Source: Mycobacterium sp. IS-1742
GTDB taxonomy: Bacteria; Actinomycetota; Actinomycetes; Mycobacteriales; Mycobacteriaceae
Assembly (NCBI RefSeq): GCF_001500125.1
Contig: NZ_LQIV01000008.1
Location: forward strand, 61,362-125,361
Length of the DNA stretch: 64,000 bases
Reading direction: 5' to 3'
Shown: positions 39,162-47,498 of the stretch, piece by piece
How the letters are laid out: every line of letters begins with the position of its first letter
Position numbering within the stretch: position 1 is the first letter of the stretch
Notes under the pieces: generated by a model
The model's database searches: none
Seen by the model: only the letters and a program-made list of their open reading frames with translations
What the model was told of the DNA's origin: nothing
Made by a program: the position numbers and the translations under genes

Positions 39162-39977
39162 ATGACCGGACCCGAGATCGCCGCCGTGGTACTCGCCGTC
39201 GTCGCCGCGGCCGAGGCGGTCGGCCTGGTCACGCTGTGGGTGCTGTTCACCCGCGCCCGCGACGAGGCCGACGAACTGCGCGCCCGCGTCGACACCAGGA
39301 ACATGCTGCTCAGCGGCGGGCGGGAAGCGGTCAAACACGTCTGGCAGACGGCGAACCTGGTGCGGGAGAGGGGGTTCGGCGGCGCGATCAGTTCGTCGAT
39401 CGAGGACCTCGCCGACTGGTTCGCGGTCGAGCGCCCCGATCTGGCGCGGCTGGCGCCCAACGGCAGGGTGACGATCCTGTTCTCAGACATCGAGGATTCG
39501 ACGGCGCTGAACAACCGCATCGGCGACCGGGCGTGGGCGCGGCTGATCGGCCGGCACGCCCGCTCGGTGGAGCGGCACGTGAAGGACCACGAGGGGCACG
39601 TGGTGAAGAGTCAGGGCGACGGGTTCATGGTGGCGTTCGCCTCACCCGAGAACGCGGTGCGGTGCGCGATCGCCCTGCAGCACTCGCTGCGGCGCCGGCC
39701 GAACGGCATCCGGGTGCGCATCGGGATCCACACCGGCAAGTCGGTCCGGCGCGGCGAGGACCTGTTCGGCCGCAACGTCGCGCTGGCGGCGCGGGTGGCC
39801 GCCGAGGCCGACGGCGGCGAGATCCTGGTCAGCGAGGCGGTGCGCGATGCGGTCGCCGACGCGGACGGGATGGCGATCGGCGACGGTCGGGAGGTTTCGT
39901 TGAAGGGATTCTCGGGCAAGCACCACGTGTACGCGGTGACCGGTCAGCGCGGCGGTTCGGACTCGTCGAGCCGCTGA
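39162..39977 (+). CDS. membrane-anchored class III adenylyl/guanylyl cyclase
   Basis: Protein of 271 aa: one N-terminal helix (about residues 4-28), a short linker and a class III cyclase domain (about 95-260). Metal Asp residues are in [10 protein letters not shown] and [11 protein letters not shown], a substrate-type Lys precedes the second, and the transition-state Arg is in [13 protein letters not shown]. These support activity. The ATG at 39162 follows the fusion gene stop by 4 nt; the longer open frame upstream is inside that gene. Product, probably cAMP, would act through Crp-like regulators. Confidence 0.9.
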   Translation: MTGPEIAAVVLAVVAAAEAVGLVTLWVLFTRARDEADELRARVDTRNMLLSGGREAVKHVWQTANLVRERGFGGAISSSIEDLADWFAVERPDLARLAPNGRVTILFSDIEDSTALNNRIGDRAWARLIGRHARSVERHVKDHEGHVVKSQGDGFMVAFASPENAVRCAIALQHSLRRRPNGIRVRIGIHTGKSVRRGEDLFGRNVALAARVAAEADGGEILVSEAVRDAVADADGMAIGDGREVSLKGFSGKHHVYAVTGQRGGSDSSSR

Positions 39978-40105
39978 TGCAGCCGCGCCCGGATGTCGTC
40001 CGGCGTGTAGGCCCGGCGCCGGCGCTGGTCACGCGCCACGAGGGCGCCGCCGGCCACGACACCGGCGACACCGGCCAACCCGACCCACTTCCAGACGCTG
40101 CGCAT
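39944..40105 (-). CDS. 53-aa single-helix membrane protein
   Basis: Small gene of 54 codons, ATG at 40105. The product begins [20 protein letters not shown], a membrane helix, followed by an Arg-rich stretch ([13 protein letters not shown]) and an amphipathic tail. I recall similar short proteins annotated in other mycobacteria. Function unknown. It overlaps the cyclase gene by 34 nt in the opposite direction, and its start is 26 bp from the next plus-strand start. Confidence 0.72.
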   Translation of the reverse strand: MRSVWKWVGLAGVAGVVAGGALVARDQRRRRAYTPDDIRARLHQRLDESEPPR

Positions 40106-40131
40106 GCCATGAGTGTGCCTAAGCTGCGCTG

Positions 40132-40821
40132 GTGAACGCCAAGACCGTGTCGCTGGCCCGGGCGCTCGACGACACCCGCACCGGGGACGTCTGGCTGTTC
40201 CGGGGTGCGTCGGGACCCGACCGGGCGATTCGGGCGATGACGAACGCGCCGGTCAATCACGTCGGCATGACGGTCGCGATCGACGACCTCCCGCCGTTGA
40301 TCTGGCACGCCGAACTCGGCGACAAGCTGCTCGATCTGTGGACCGGCACGCACCACCGCGGCGTACAGCTCAACGACGCCCGCGAGGCCGTCGAGCGGTG
40401 GACGCAGATCTACGGTCAGCGGTGCTGGCTGCGACAGCTGACGCCGGAGGTGACCCGCGCACAGGAGGACCGGATGCTGAGGGTGATCGCCCGCATGGAC
40501 GGCACCCCGTTCCCCAGCACCGCGCGGCTGACCGGCCGATGGCTGCGCGGCCGCCTGCCCGTCGTCAGCGACTTCACCCGCGGACTCCCGTACGTGCACC
40601 GCAGGGTCCGTGAGTCGGCCGAACGCGCCAAGGCCCGCAAGCGCACGACGCTGCAGACGGCGTACTGCGCCGAGACGGTGGCGATCACCTTCGAGGAGAT
40701 GGGGTTGCTGGCCACCGAGAAGCACGACAACTGGTTCGACCCGGGATCGTTCTGGAGCGGTGACGAGCTGCCGCTGGCAGGCCCGTACCGCCTCGGCGCC
40801 GAGATCGCGGTCGTCGGCTAA
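40132..40821 (+). CDS. permuted NlpC/P60-like (papain-like) protein
   Basis: Protein of 229 aa with a catalytic-type His early (APVNHVGMTVAI, about residue 42) and Cys late (TAYCAETVAITFEEMGLL, about residue 181). His-before-Cys is the order of circularly permuted NlpC/P60 proteins (YiiX/LRAT-like), which cleave or transfer acyl or peptide bonds. No signal peptide, so it is cytoplasmic. GTG 40132 is preceded by TAAGCT (40120-40125) with a 6-nt gap, so probably leaderless. Substrate unknown. Confidence 0.75.
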   Translation: MNAKTVSLARALDDTRTGDVWLFRGASGPDRAIRAMTNAPVNHVGMTVAIDDLPPLIWHAELGDKLLDLWTGTHHRGVQLNDAREAVERWTQIYGQRCWLRQLTPEVTRAQEDRMLRVIARMDGTPFPSTARLTGRWLRGRLPVVSDFTRGLPYVHRRVRESAERAKARKRTTLQTAYCAETVAITFEEMGLLATEKHDNWFDPGSFWSGDELPLAGPYRLGAEIAVVG

Positions 40822-40994
40822 CGGCGTCGCGCGGCGAGCACGAGCGGCAGCCGCACCACCGCGAGTATCTGGTTCATCCGCCGGCGTCTGGCGCGCAGCT
40901 TGATCATCAGCCGCACCCCGATGCCGAGCGCGGCGACCACCACGACGATCCACAGCGTCGCCGCCACCAGATAGATCATCTCGACCGCCGTCAC
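40818..40994 (-). CDS. 58-aa single-helix membrane protein
   Basis: Small gene of 59 codons from GTG 40994 (ATG 40979 is a second possible start). Product: a helix (EMIYLVAATLWIVVVVAALG), then an Arg-rich segment KLRARRRRMNQ and a short hydrophobic end. Same design as the 53-aa protein nearby but no sequence likeness. Its stop overlaps that of the papain-like gene (40818-40821). Function unknown. Confidence 0.55.
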   Translation of the reverse strand: MTAVEMIYLVAATLWIVVVVAALGIGVRLMIKLRARRRRMNQILAVVRLPLVLAARRR

Positions 40995-41061
40995 GGGATC
41001 GAGCGTTCACGGTTCCCGTCGCGATCAGGTCACGGCCGCGACACACGTCGGCGGCTGATGC

Positions 41062-42252
41062 TCATCCGAGCGACAAGCCGGCGTAGATCTCGTCGAGCAT
41101 CGGGGCGAGCATCGCCTGCGCGGTGGTCCTGCCGTCCGGCGACAGCGTGAGGTTCGTCCAGATCACCAGGGTGACGTCGTTGTCCGGGTCGTACCCCATG
41201 AACGAGTTGAAGCCGGGCAGTTCCCCGCCGTGGTAGAACATCGCCGCGTTCGGGCCGAACCGCTGATAGGAGATCCCGTACCCGTACTGCTGACCGTCGG
41301 GAGCCTCGGGGTCCTCGGGTCGCAGGCTGGCCGTCCACTGACGGTGGTGGTCGGCGTCGAAGACCTTCCCGGTGACGAGCGCCTTCATCCAGGTGGACAG
41401 GTCGGCGGCAGTGGAGATCGCCCCACCCGCCGCGGTGGCGTACGAGGGGTTCTGGTCGGTGTAGTCCACAGGTCGCAGGGTCCCTGCGCGGGCGGCGGCC
41501 TGCATGTCGGCCGGATACGGGTCGTCGGCGAGCGCGTAGAAGCTGCCGCCGTACATGTAGCCGTGCGAGTAGGGCGCGGGCATGGTGGTGTCGTCCGCGG
41601 CGGGCAGGGACGTCTGGGTGAGTCCGGCGGGGGTGAACAGCCGGTCGCGGAACTGCTCGGCCAGTGGTCGGCCGCCGGCCTGCTCGGCGATCAGCCCGAG
41701 CAGCGCGAAGTTGGTGTTGCTGTACTCGTAGGCGGAGTCGGGCGCGAACTGCGGTGGATGCTCAAAGGCGATGGCGAGCACTTCCGCAGGCGTCCAGGAC
41801 TTCTGGGGCTCGGCGTCCATGACGGCCGCCAGCGCGGGGTCGGCGGTGTACCCGTAGAGGCCGCTGCGCATGGTGAGAAGCTGTGCGACGGTGATGTTCT
41901 CACCGTTCGGCACGTCCGGCACGTAGGCGGTGACCGGGTCCGTGAACGCCACCTTGCCGTCCTGGGCGAGCAGCACGATCAGCGCCGCCGTCATGGTCTT
42001 GGTGTTGGACGCGATCCGGAAGTGGGTGGCGTCCGTGGGCGGATCCTGGGTGCCGAGTTCGGTGGTGCCCGCCGCGGCGGTGAATTGCCCCTGGGGCGTG
42101 TGGATCAGGACGAACGCACCGGGCACGGTCAGCTCGTCGGCGAGCCGGCCGACCACCTGCTGAAGGCGCTGCGGGTCGATGGTGCGCAGCGCGGAGGTCT
42201 GCGGTGCGGAGGGGGACGAGCAGCCGAGCAGCAGCGCCGCCACCCCGGCCAC
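41062..42252 (-). CDS. beta-lactamase-fold serine hydrolase, lipoprotein
   Basis: Hydrolase of 396 aa of the class C beta-lactamase/esterase family. N terminus VAGVAALLLGCSSPSAP has a lipobox with Cys11, so the protein should be a surface lipoprotein, although the signal lacks the usual N-terminal basic residues; GTG 42252 is the only in-frame start nearby. Active-site Ser-Lys in ASNTKTM (SxxK) and Tyr in YEYSNTNF (YxN); GGAISTAADLSTW and HGGELPGF near the C terminus are family-typical. Likely an esterase or D-Ala peptidase. Confidence 0.88.
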   Translation of the reverse strand: MAGVAALLLGCSSPSAPQTSALRTIDPQRLQQVVGRLADELTVPGAFVLIHTPQGQFTAAAGTTELGTQDPPTDATHFRIASNTKTMTAALIVLLAQDGKVAFTDPVTAYVPDVPNGENITVAQLLTMRSGLYGYTADPALAAVMDAEPQKSWTPAEVLAIAFEHPPQFAPDSAYEYSNTNFALLGLIAEQAGGRPLAEQFRDRLFTPAGLTQTSLPAADDTTMPAPYSHGYMYGGSFYALADDPYPADMQAAARAGTLRPVDYTDQNPSYATAAGGAISTAADLSTWMKALVTGKVFDADHHRQWTASLRPEDPEAPDGQQYGYGISYQRFGPNAAMFYHGGELPGFNSFMGYDPDNDVTLVIWTNLTLSPDGRTTAQAMLAPMLDEIYAGLSLG

Positions 42253-42354
42253 GATGCGCAGCGCCGTCCGGGTTCTGCCGTACTGGGGAACGATCGTCGT
42301 CGCGCCACCGCCTCTGAGCCGGGCCCTCGGCGGGACGTTACCTCCGGCGGACGC

Positions 42355-43209
42355 TCACCGTCGGGTTTCGACCCAGGCGGCGAGGTTGGCGAGCGATGAG
42401 GTCATCCCGTCCGCATGGTCACGCGCCGAGATGCCGGGCGGGACGTCGTCGGCGCGCATGTCGACCCGGGTGCCGGAGCCGACGGCGGTCACCGACCACG
42501 TCATGGTCATGGTTCCCGCGAAGCGCGCCTCGTCGGACTCGAAGTCGACGGCCTGAACGATGCGCTCGCCCGAGACGATGTCGACGAAACGAGCTTCCAC
42601 CACATCGGTTTCCGCATCCGACTTGCCGCCCTCTGCGGGCGCCTCGAGGTATCTCAACCTCATCCGGTAGGAGCCGCCGGGGCGGGCGTCGAAATGGTCG
42701 AATTCACCCGTCATGCCCTGTGGGGGCAACCATTCGACCAGGGCGTCGGGGTCGATCAGGGCGGCGAACACCTGGGCGGGCGGCGCCTCGATGACGCGGG
42801 ACGCCCGGTCGGTGCGCCGTGCGTACTGCGCGCCGATGGCCTCCTTGTCGATGAGCGACCGGACCTCGACGATCCGCTCGTCGGCGAACCGGTAGAAGAC
42901 GTGCTCGGCGAACGTGATCCGCGCACCGGTCGGCTCGAAACCGAGGAACTCGTGCTGCGGGGTGCACTCGAAGCGCAGCCGGCAGGACACCATGTCGCCG
43001 TCGGCCAACAGGATCTCGGGCACGAACAGCAGGTCGGGTATCGCCCGGGTGTCGGCCTCTAGCATCGAGCGATAGCCGTTGAGCCCCAGTGGTTCTCCGT
43101 TGTAGGTGACGCCGTCGGCCACGAACCGGCCGAGGTCGTCCCAGCGGCGCTCGTTGAGGCAGGCCAAATAGGCGCGGTAGACCGCCCGCAGATCGCCGTC
43201 ACTGGTCAT
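42355..43209 (-). CDS. SnoaL-like and SRPBCC (AHSA1) two-domain protein
   Basis: Protein of 284 aa with two ligand-binding folds in one chain. Residues about 5-125 are SnoaL-like (AYLACLNERRWDDLGRFVAD, then HVFYRFADERIVEVRSLID). Residues about 130-284 are an AHSA1-type SRPBCC domain (RVIEAPPAQVFAALIDPDAL, then MTMTWSVTAVGSGTRVDM). ATG at 43209 overlaps the stop of the upstream SRPBCC gene (ATGA). Both folds bind hydrophobic ligands and can be enzymatic; function unknown. Confidence 0.85.
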   Translation of the reverse strand: MTSDGDLRAVYRAYLACLNERRWDDLGRFVADGVTYNGEPLGLNGYRSMLEADTRAIPDLLFVPEILLADGDMVSCRLRFECTPQHEFLGFEPTGARITFAEHVFYRFADERIVEVRSLIDKEAIGAQYARRTDRASRVIEAPPAQVFAALIDPDALVEWLPPQGMTGEFDHFDARPGGSYRMRLRYLEAPAEGGKSDAETDVVEARFVDIVSGERIVQAVDFESDEARFAGTMTMTWSVTAVGSGTRVDMRADDVPPGISARDHADGMTSSLANLAAWVETRR

Positions 43210-43676
43210 CGTCGCGCCAACCCTTCCGCGACACGCTTGATTCGCCGAACGGTTTCCTCTACGCCTTGCTGAACCTGCCGCCCACGCGGGACGAACAATT
43301 CGACCCCGCGAACCATGGGCGAGCACCAGAGGAATTGGAAGGACTCGGTCAGCAGGGTGCCCTGCGGTGAGGGCTTCAGGAGAAACCGCCACTGGGTCTC
43401 CCTGCGGCCGGTGCGATCGTTGACCGTGGCGAACGCGAACTCGCGACCGCGGTCGGCGGAGGTCACGACGGCGGTACGTTCCCATCGCATCAGGCCGCGC
43501 CTGTTGTGGCCCCGGAACCGCGCACCCACGTGCGGCGCGCCGGCCTGCAGCCATTCGCACCGGTAGCACTCCGGGCTCCATTCACCCATCCGCGTGACAT
43601 CCGCGATGAGGTCGTACACCAGGTCCGGAGGTGCGGCGATGTCCACGCCGGCACGTCCGCTCTGCGCCGTCGGCAT
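43206..43676 (-). CDS. SRPBCC-family protein
   Basis: Protein of 156 aa of the START/SRPBCC type (polyketide cyclase 2-like): AGVDIAAPPDLVYDLIADVTRMGEW at the start, then RFRGHNRRGLMRWER and a C-terminal helix (VEETVRRIKRVAEGLA). ATG 43676 is taken; a TTG 21 nt upstream is in frame. Cotranscribed with the SnoaL-SRPBCC gene through a 4-nt overlap, so both may act on the same hydrophobic ligand. The ArsR operon starts 60 bp away in the other direction. Confidence 0.85.
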   Translation of the reverse strand: MPTAQSGRAGVDIAAPPDLVYDLIADVTRMGEWSPECYRCEWLQAGAPHVGARFRGHNRRGLMRWERTAVVTSADRGREFAFATVNDRTGRRETQWRFLLKPSPQGTLLTESFQFLWCSPMVRGVELFVPRGRQVQQGVEETVRRIKRVAEGLARR

Positions 43677-43712
43677 ATCCGGATTATCGCCCGACAAGCT
43701 CGTTCAACTGCT

Positions 43713-43734
43713 TATTCACGGACTATCGTGAATA
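43713..43734. promoter_or_regulatory. ArsR-type operator over a leaderless promoter
   Basis: Perfect inverted repeat TATTCACG-GACTAT-CGTGAATA, 8-bp arms and 6-bp spacer, the size expected for an ArsR dimer site. It covers the TANNNT box TATCGT (43724-43729), which stands 6 nt before the GTG at 43736. The encoded ArsR protein probably blocks its own promoter here. Confidence 0.8.
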
Positions 43735-43735
43735 C

Positions 43736-44473
43736 GTGAACGCACCCACGGCCGCGTCCAAGCGGACTTTCAAGGACCGCCTGTACGCGGAGTTCGCCCG
43801 GATCGGCAAAGCGGTCGCCAGCCCCCATCGACTCGAGCTGCTCGAGGTTCTGGCACAAGGCGAACGCAGCGTCGAGTCGCTGGCCGGTGAGACCGGCTTG
43901 TCGGTCGCCGGCACGTCGCGCCACCTCCAGCAACTCCGGCAGGCCCAACTGGTCGCGACCCGTCGAGAGGGCCTCTTCGTCCACTACCGCGTGGCGGGTC
44001 CGGAGGTCGTCGCTTTGGTGGTCGCGTTGCGCCGCGCCGCCGAACAGCACCTGGCCGAGGTGGACCGCGTCGTGCACGACTTCTTCGGCGAACGCGACGG
44101 GTTCGAGCCCGTCACACCCGACGAGTTGTCGCGCCGCATGAGAAGCGGAGAAGTCGTGCTGCTCGATGTGCGGCCGGAACAGGAGTACCTGTCGGGGCAT
44201 ATTGCAGGAGCCTTGTCCATCCCGGTTGCCAACATCGATGCCCGCATCGACGAACTGCCCGGCGACGGCGAATACGTCGCCTACTGTCGCGGCCCGTACT
44301 GCGTGTACGCCGACGAGGCTGTCGCAGTGCTGCGGGCCAACGGCCGCAGCGCCGCCCGCCTCTCCGACGGCTACCCCGAGTGGTGGTTGTCCGGACGCCC
44401 GGTGCACACCGGCAGCGCCGGCGACCACGAACCTGTCCTGGCCGGGAGGGCGCAATGTCGAACGTCGAAGTGA
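43736..44473 (+). CDS. ArsR-family regulator fused to rhodanese domain
   Basis: Two-domain sensor-regulator of 245 aa. N-terminal ArsR winged helix (about residues 12-95: ASPHRLELLEVLAQGERSVE and VAGTSRHLQQL) and a C-terminal rhodanese domain (about 130-225) with an active-site Cys in AYCRGPYCVYAD and a second Cys in the same loop that could form a disulfide or persulfide. The layout is that of Rv0324 (from memory). It probably senses persulfide or sulfane sulfur and represses its own operon at the 43713-43734 operator. The next gene starts inside its 3' end (19-nt overlap). Confidence 0.92.
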   Translation: MNAPTAASKRTFKDRLYAEFARIGKAVASPHRLELLEVLAQGERSVESLAGETGLSVAGTSRHLQQLRQAQLVATRREGLFVHYRVAGPEVVALVVALRRAAEQHLAEVDRVVHDFFGERDGFEPVTPDELSRRMRSGEVVLLDVRPEQEYLSGHIAGALSIPVANIDARIDELPGDGEYVAYCRGPYCVYADEAVAVLRANGRSAARLSDGYPEWWLSGRPVHTGSAGDHEPVLAGRAQCRTSK

Positions 44474-45834
44474 TTCCGCTCGTCGACGAAGGTTTGGGCA
44501 ACTCGGCGTATCTGGTCGACCTGGGCGACGGACGCGGGCTCGCGGTCGACGTCAGCCGTGATCTGAGGGCGGTCTACGCCGCTGCAGCGCGCAGGAAGTT
44601 GGCTGTGGCGTTCGCAGCCGACACCCATCTGCACGCCGACTTCCTCTCTGGTGCGTGCCAACTCGCCGCGACGCAGGACGCCGAGGTACTGGCCTCAGCG
44701 GTCGGTCGCCGCGGGTTCGCCCACACCGGTCTGCACGACGGAGACGAGGTCGACCTCGGTGGACTGCGGCTGAGGACCTGGTCGACGCCCGGCCACACCC
44801 ACGAGCACGTGGCATTCCTGCTGCTCGACGGCGACCGGGAAGTCGGTGTGTTCACCGGGGGGTCATTGATCGTGGGCTCGGCGGCGCGCACCGACCTCCT
44901 CTCCGATGACCGCACCGAAGACCTGACCCGCCACCAGTACAGGTCACTGCACCGACTGGCCGCCCTGCCAAGAGACGTTCAGGTATGGCCGACCCATGGC
45001 GCCGGTTCGTTCTGCTCGGCGCCTCCCGGCTCCGAGCGCACCAGCACGATCGGGCACGAGCTCGCCACCAATCCCCTCCTCCGGGTGGCCGACGAGGACA
45101 CGTTCGTGTCGGAACTTCTCGGATCGCTCGGCACGTACCCGCCGTACTTCCGTCGGCTGGGTGAGGTCAATCGCCTCGGTCCGCCGGTGATGGCCGGCGA
45201 ACCCGTCCTGACGCCGATGGATGCGTCGTCGCTCTCGGCCCGGTTGGCCGACGGCGCGATGGTCGTCGACGTCCGGCCCCTGCCTCGGTTCGCCGAAGCG
45301 CACGTGCGCGGCGCCATCTCGATTCCGCTGCGGCCGGTGTTCGCCAGCTGGCTGGGTTGGCTGGTGCCGCCGGACCGGCCCGTGATCATCGTGCGTGACG
45401 CCGATCAGGATGCTGCCGAGATCGCCTGGCAGGCAACCAAGATCGGATACGACAACGTCGTCGGCGAACTCGAAGGCGGATTGGCCGCCTGGACGGCGGA
45501 CGGCAACGACGTCGTCGGCATCCCGCTGGTCCCGGCGCGACACCTCGACGGACGCCGAGTGCTCGATATCCGCCAAGATTCCGAGTACCGGTCGGGGCAC
45601 CTCCCCGGCGCCGAGCATGTCGAACTGGGTCGGCTCACCCGCTGCACTGACGACATCGCCGATAAGCCCACCGTGGTGATGTGCGGTCACGGGGAACGTG
45701 CGATGAGCGCGGCGAGCCTGCTCCAGGCGGCCGGTCATCACGACCTCACCGTCCTCGACGGCGGCCCCCGCGACTGGGTGCGCGCGACCGGCGGACGCCT
45801 GGAGACCGGCGGACGCCTGGAGACCGGCGGGTGA
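44455..45834 (+). CDS. MBL-fold / double rhodanese protein, persulfide-dioxygenase-like
   Basis: Protein of 459 aa: an ETHE1-like metallo-beta-lactamase domain (about residues 5-245) and two rhodanese domains (about 260-350 and 365-450). Iron-site residues: His in THLHADF and TPGHTHEH are kept, but the Asp of the usual FTGD is Gly (VFTGGSLIVG). Rhodanese 1 lacks the Cys (VRDADQD); rhodanese 2 has it (VVMCGHGERAMS). The role is oxidation or transfer of persulfide sulfur, but activity is uncertain given the changed ligand. The C terminus carries a short tandem repeat. GGGAGGG precedes the ATG by 5 nt. Confidence 0.85.
   Translation: MSNVEVIPLVDEGLGNSAYLVDLGDGRGLAVDVSRDLRAVYAAAARRKLAVAFAADTHLHADFLSGACQLAATQDAEVLASAVGRRGFAHTGLHDGDEVDLGGLRLRTWSTPGHTHEHVAFLLLDGDREVGVFTGGSLIVGSAARTDLLSDDRTEDLTRHQYRSLHRLAALPRDVQVWPTHGAGSFCSAPPGSERTSTIGHELATNPLLRVADEDTFVSELLGSLGTYPPYFRRLGEVNRLGPPVMAGEPVLTPMDASSLSARLADGAMVVDVRPLPRFAEAHVRGAISIPLRPVFASWLGWLVPPDRPVIIVRDADQDAAEIAWQATKIGYDNVVGELEGGLAAWTADGNDVVGIPLVPARHLDGRRVLDIRQDSEYRSGHLPGAEHVELGRLTRCTDDIADKPTVVMCGHGERAMSAASLLQAAGHHDLTVLDGGPRDWVRATGGRLETGGRLETGG
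45787..45822 (+). repeat. 18-bp tandem repeat at the end of the MBL-rhodanese gene
   Basis: Two perfect copies of an 18-bp unit (45787-45804, 45805-45822) and 8 bases of a third before the stop. They encode the in-frame repeat TGGRLE. Copy-number change would alter only the tail length. Confidence 0.85.
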
Positions 45835-47090
45835 GCACCACCGATCACCCTCGACTCGGGCTGCGCGCCAACCTCGCCCAGTTCTCGCTGCTGGTCGCGG
45901 TGAACGCTCTGGTCGGCGGGATGGTCGGTCAGGAGCAGACGGTCCTGCCCCTGCTGGCGGAACAGCAGTTCCGCCTCGAGGGGTACACGTTCCTGCTGAC
46001 CTACGTGTTCGCCTTCGGGGTCACCAAGGCCGCGACCAATTATTTCGCGGGCACCTGGTCGGACCGGTTCGGACGGAAACCGGTGCTGATGGCCGGCTGG
46101 CTGCTCGCGATTCCGGTTCCGCTGCTGCTGATCTGGGCACCGTCGTGGACCTGGGTGATCGTCGCCAACATCCTCCTGGGCGTCAACCAGGGCCTGACGT
46201 GGTCGACCACCGTCATCATGAAGATCGATCTCGTGGGTCCCCGCCAACGCGGCCTCGCCATGGGTTTCAACGAAGCCGCCGGTTACGTCGCCGTGGCTCT
46301 GACCGCGCTTCTCGCCGGCCATCTGGCGGCCCGGTTCGGTCTGCGGCCGGCGCCGTTTCTGCTCGGCCTGTCCTACGCCCTGATCGCCGTCGGCATCACC
46401 GCGGTGTTCGTGCGTGAGACCCGCGGACATGCGGAGCTCGAAGCCGATTCCCACCGCGAGGGTCATGTGCCGCTGAGCAACCGGCAGATTTTCGTGCGCA
46501 CGAGTTTCACCGAACCGGCACTGTCGTCGGCCAGCCAGGCGGGTCTGGTCAACAACCTCAACTTCGGTCTGTCCTGGGGGCTGTTCCCGATCTTGTTCGC
46601 CACCACCGGTATGCCGGTGGACCGCATCGGAATTCTGATGGCCGCATACCCGGCGGTGTGGGGCGTCGGGCAGCTGGCCACCGGTGCGCTGTCCGACCGG
46701 TGGGGTCGCAAGCATTTGATCACCGCGGGGATGTTCACCCAGGCCGGTGGGCTGGCCTTGATCGCGACCGGCGACACGTTCCTGTGGTGGCTTGCCGCGG
46801 CCGGGCTGCTGGGCGCGGGCACCGCCATGGTCTATCCCACGCTGTTGGCCGCGGTCGGCGATGTCGCCCATCCGCTCTGGCGGGCGCGCGCAGTCGGTGT
46901 CTACCGGCTGTGGCGCGACGGCGGATACGCCGCCGGAGCCGTAGTCGGCGGCGTCACCGCCGATCTGTGGGGCCTGCGAGCGGCGGTCTGGGCCGCCGCC
47001 GTCATCACCGTGGTCTCGGGTCTGCTGGTCGCCGCGCGCATGTACGAAACCCACACGGGCCGCACCGCCGAGTCGGGCGCTACACGTTGA
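45831..47090 (+). CDS. MFS transporter of the ArsR-rhodanese operon
   Basis: Major facilitator of 419 aa, about 12 helices, with GTWSDRFGRKPVLM in the loop 2-3 motif and a repeat of it in the second half (GALSDRWGRKHLIT). NYFAGTWSDRFGRKP and VNQGLTWSTTVIM fit a group of actinobacterial MFS proteins linked to rhodanese genes. GTG overlaps the preceding stop by 4 nt. Likely exports or imports a sulfur compound such as sulfite or thiosulfate (inference from operon). Its stop codon (47088-47090) lies inside a copy of the ychF 3' end. Confidence 0.87.
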   Translation: MSTTDHPRLGLRANLAQFSLLVAVNALVGGMVGQEQTVLPLLAEQQFRLEGYTFLLTYVFAFGVTKAATNYFAGTWSDRFGRKPVLMAGWLLAIPVPLLLIWAPSWTWVIVANILLGVNQGLTWSTTVIMKIDLVGPRQRGLAMGFNEAAGYVAVALTALLAGHLAARFGLRPAPFLLGLSYALIAVGITAVFVRETRGHAELEADSHREGHVPLSNRQIFVRTSFTEPALSSASQAGLVNNLNFGLSWGLFPILFATTGMPVDRIGILMAAYPAVWGVGQLATGALSDRWGRKHLITAGMFTQAGGLALIATGDTFLWWLAAAGLLGAGTAMVYPTLLAAVGDVAHPLWRARAVGVYRLWRDGGYAAGAVVGGVTADLWGLRAAVWAAAVITVVSGLLVAARMYETHTGRTAESGATR

Positions 47091-47115
47091 AGCCGAATTT
47101 CACCGCGTCGCAACG
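47080..47115. repeat. degenerate copy D of the ychF 3' end
   Basis: Read on the minus strand this gives DAVKFGFNV then a stop, close to the last residues of YchF (DVVEFRFNV, stop). It overlaps the stop of the MFS gene. It is the outermost of four related segments (also 48256, 48963 and the true gene end). Confidence 0.7.
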
Positions 47116-47138
47116 GGTTGCACGGCGGTAACACCGGG

Positions 47139-47498
47139 TCACTCGATCGCGGCGCGGACAATCTCGGCGACACGTTCTTCGGTAACCCCGTCCAGGTCGT
47201 CGAAGAACCAGGCGGCAGGAATCAACTGTCCGTCCCTGCCCCCGGCGGGCGTCAGTGTCGCCTTCTCGCTCAACCCCAGGCTCATCAGGTCGTCGTTCCG
47301 GACGAAGACGACGACAGGGGCGCTCGCGGATGTGGCATAGCCCGGCATGCCGTACCAGATTCGGGGCTTCAATTCGGGCGCCGCAGCGAGGATCACGTCA
47401 TGCATGCGCTGCAGGACACCTCTCCTCGGCTCGTCCATTGCTGCGATCTTGTCGAGGACCTGCTGGAGGTTCTTGTCGTCCTTGCTGACCACTGTCAT
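47139..47498 (-). CDS. DUF1801-family protein
   Basis: Protein of 119 aa of the DUF1801 (YdhG/iron-chaperone-like) family: VLDKIAAMDEPRRGVLQRMHDVI, ELKPRIWYGMPGYATSA, and VVVFVRNDDLMSLGLSEKATL. ATG 47498 has GGAAGG 2-8 nt upstream; a 21-codon extension is rejected. Function unknown. It is one of three genes enclosed by ychF-end repeats and does not form an operon with its neighbours. Confidence 0.88.
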   Translation of the reverse strand: MTVVSKDDKNLQQVLDKIAAMDEPRRGVLQRMHDVILAAAPELKPRIWYGMPGYATSASAPVVVFVRNDDLMSLGLSEKATLTPAGGRDGQLIPAAWFFDDLDGVTEERVAEIVRAAIE

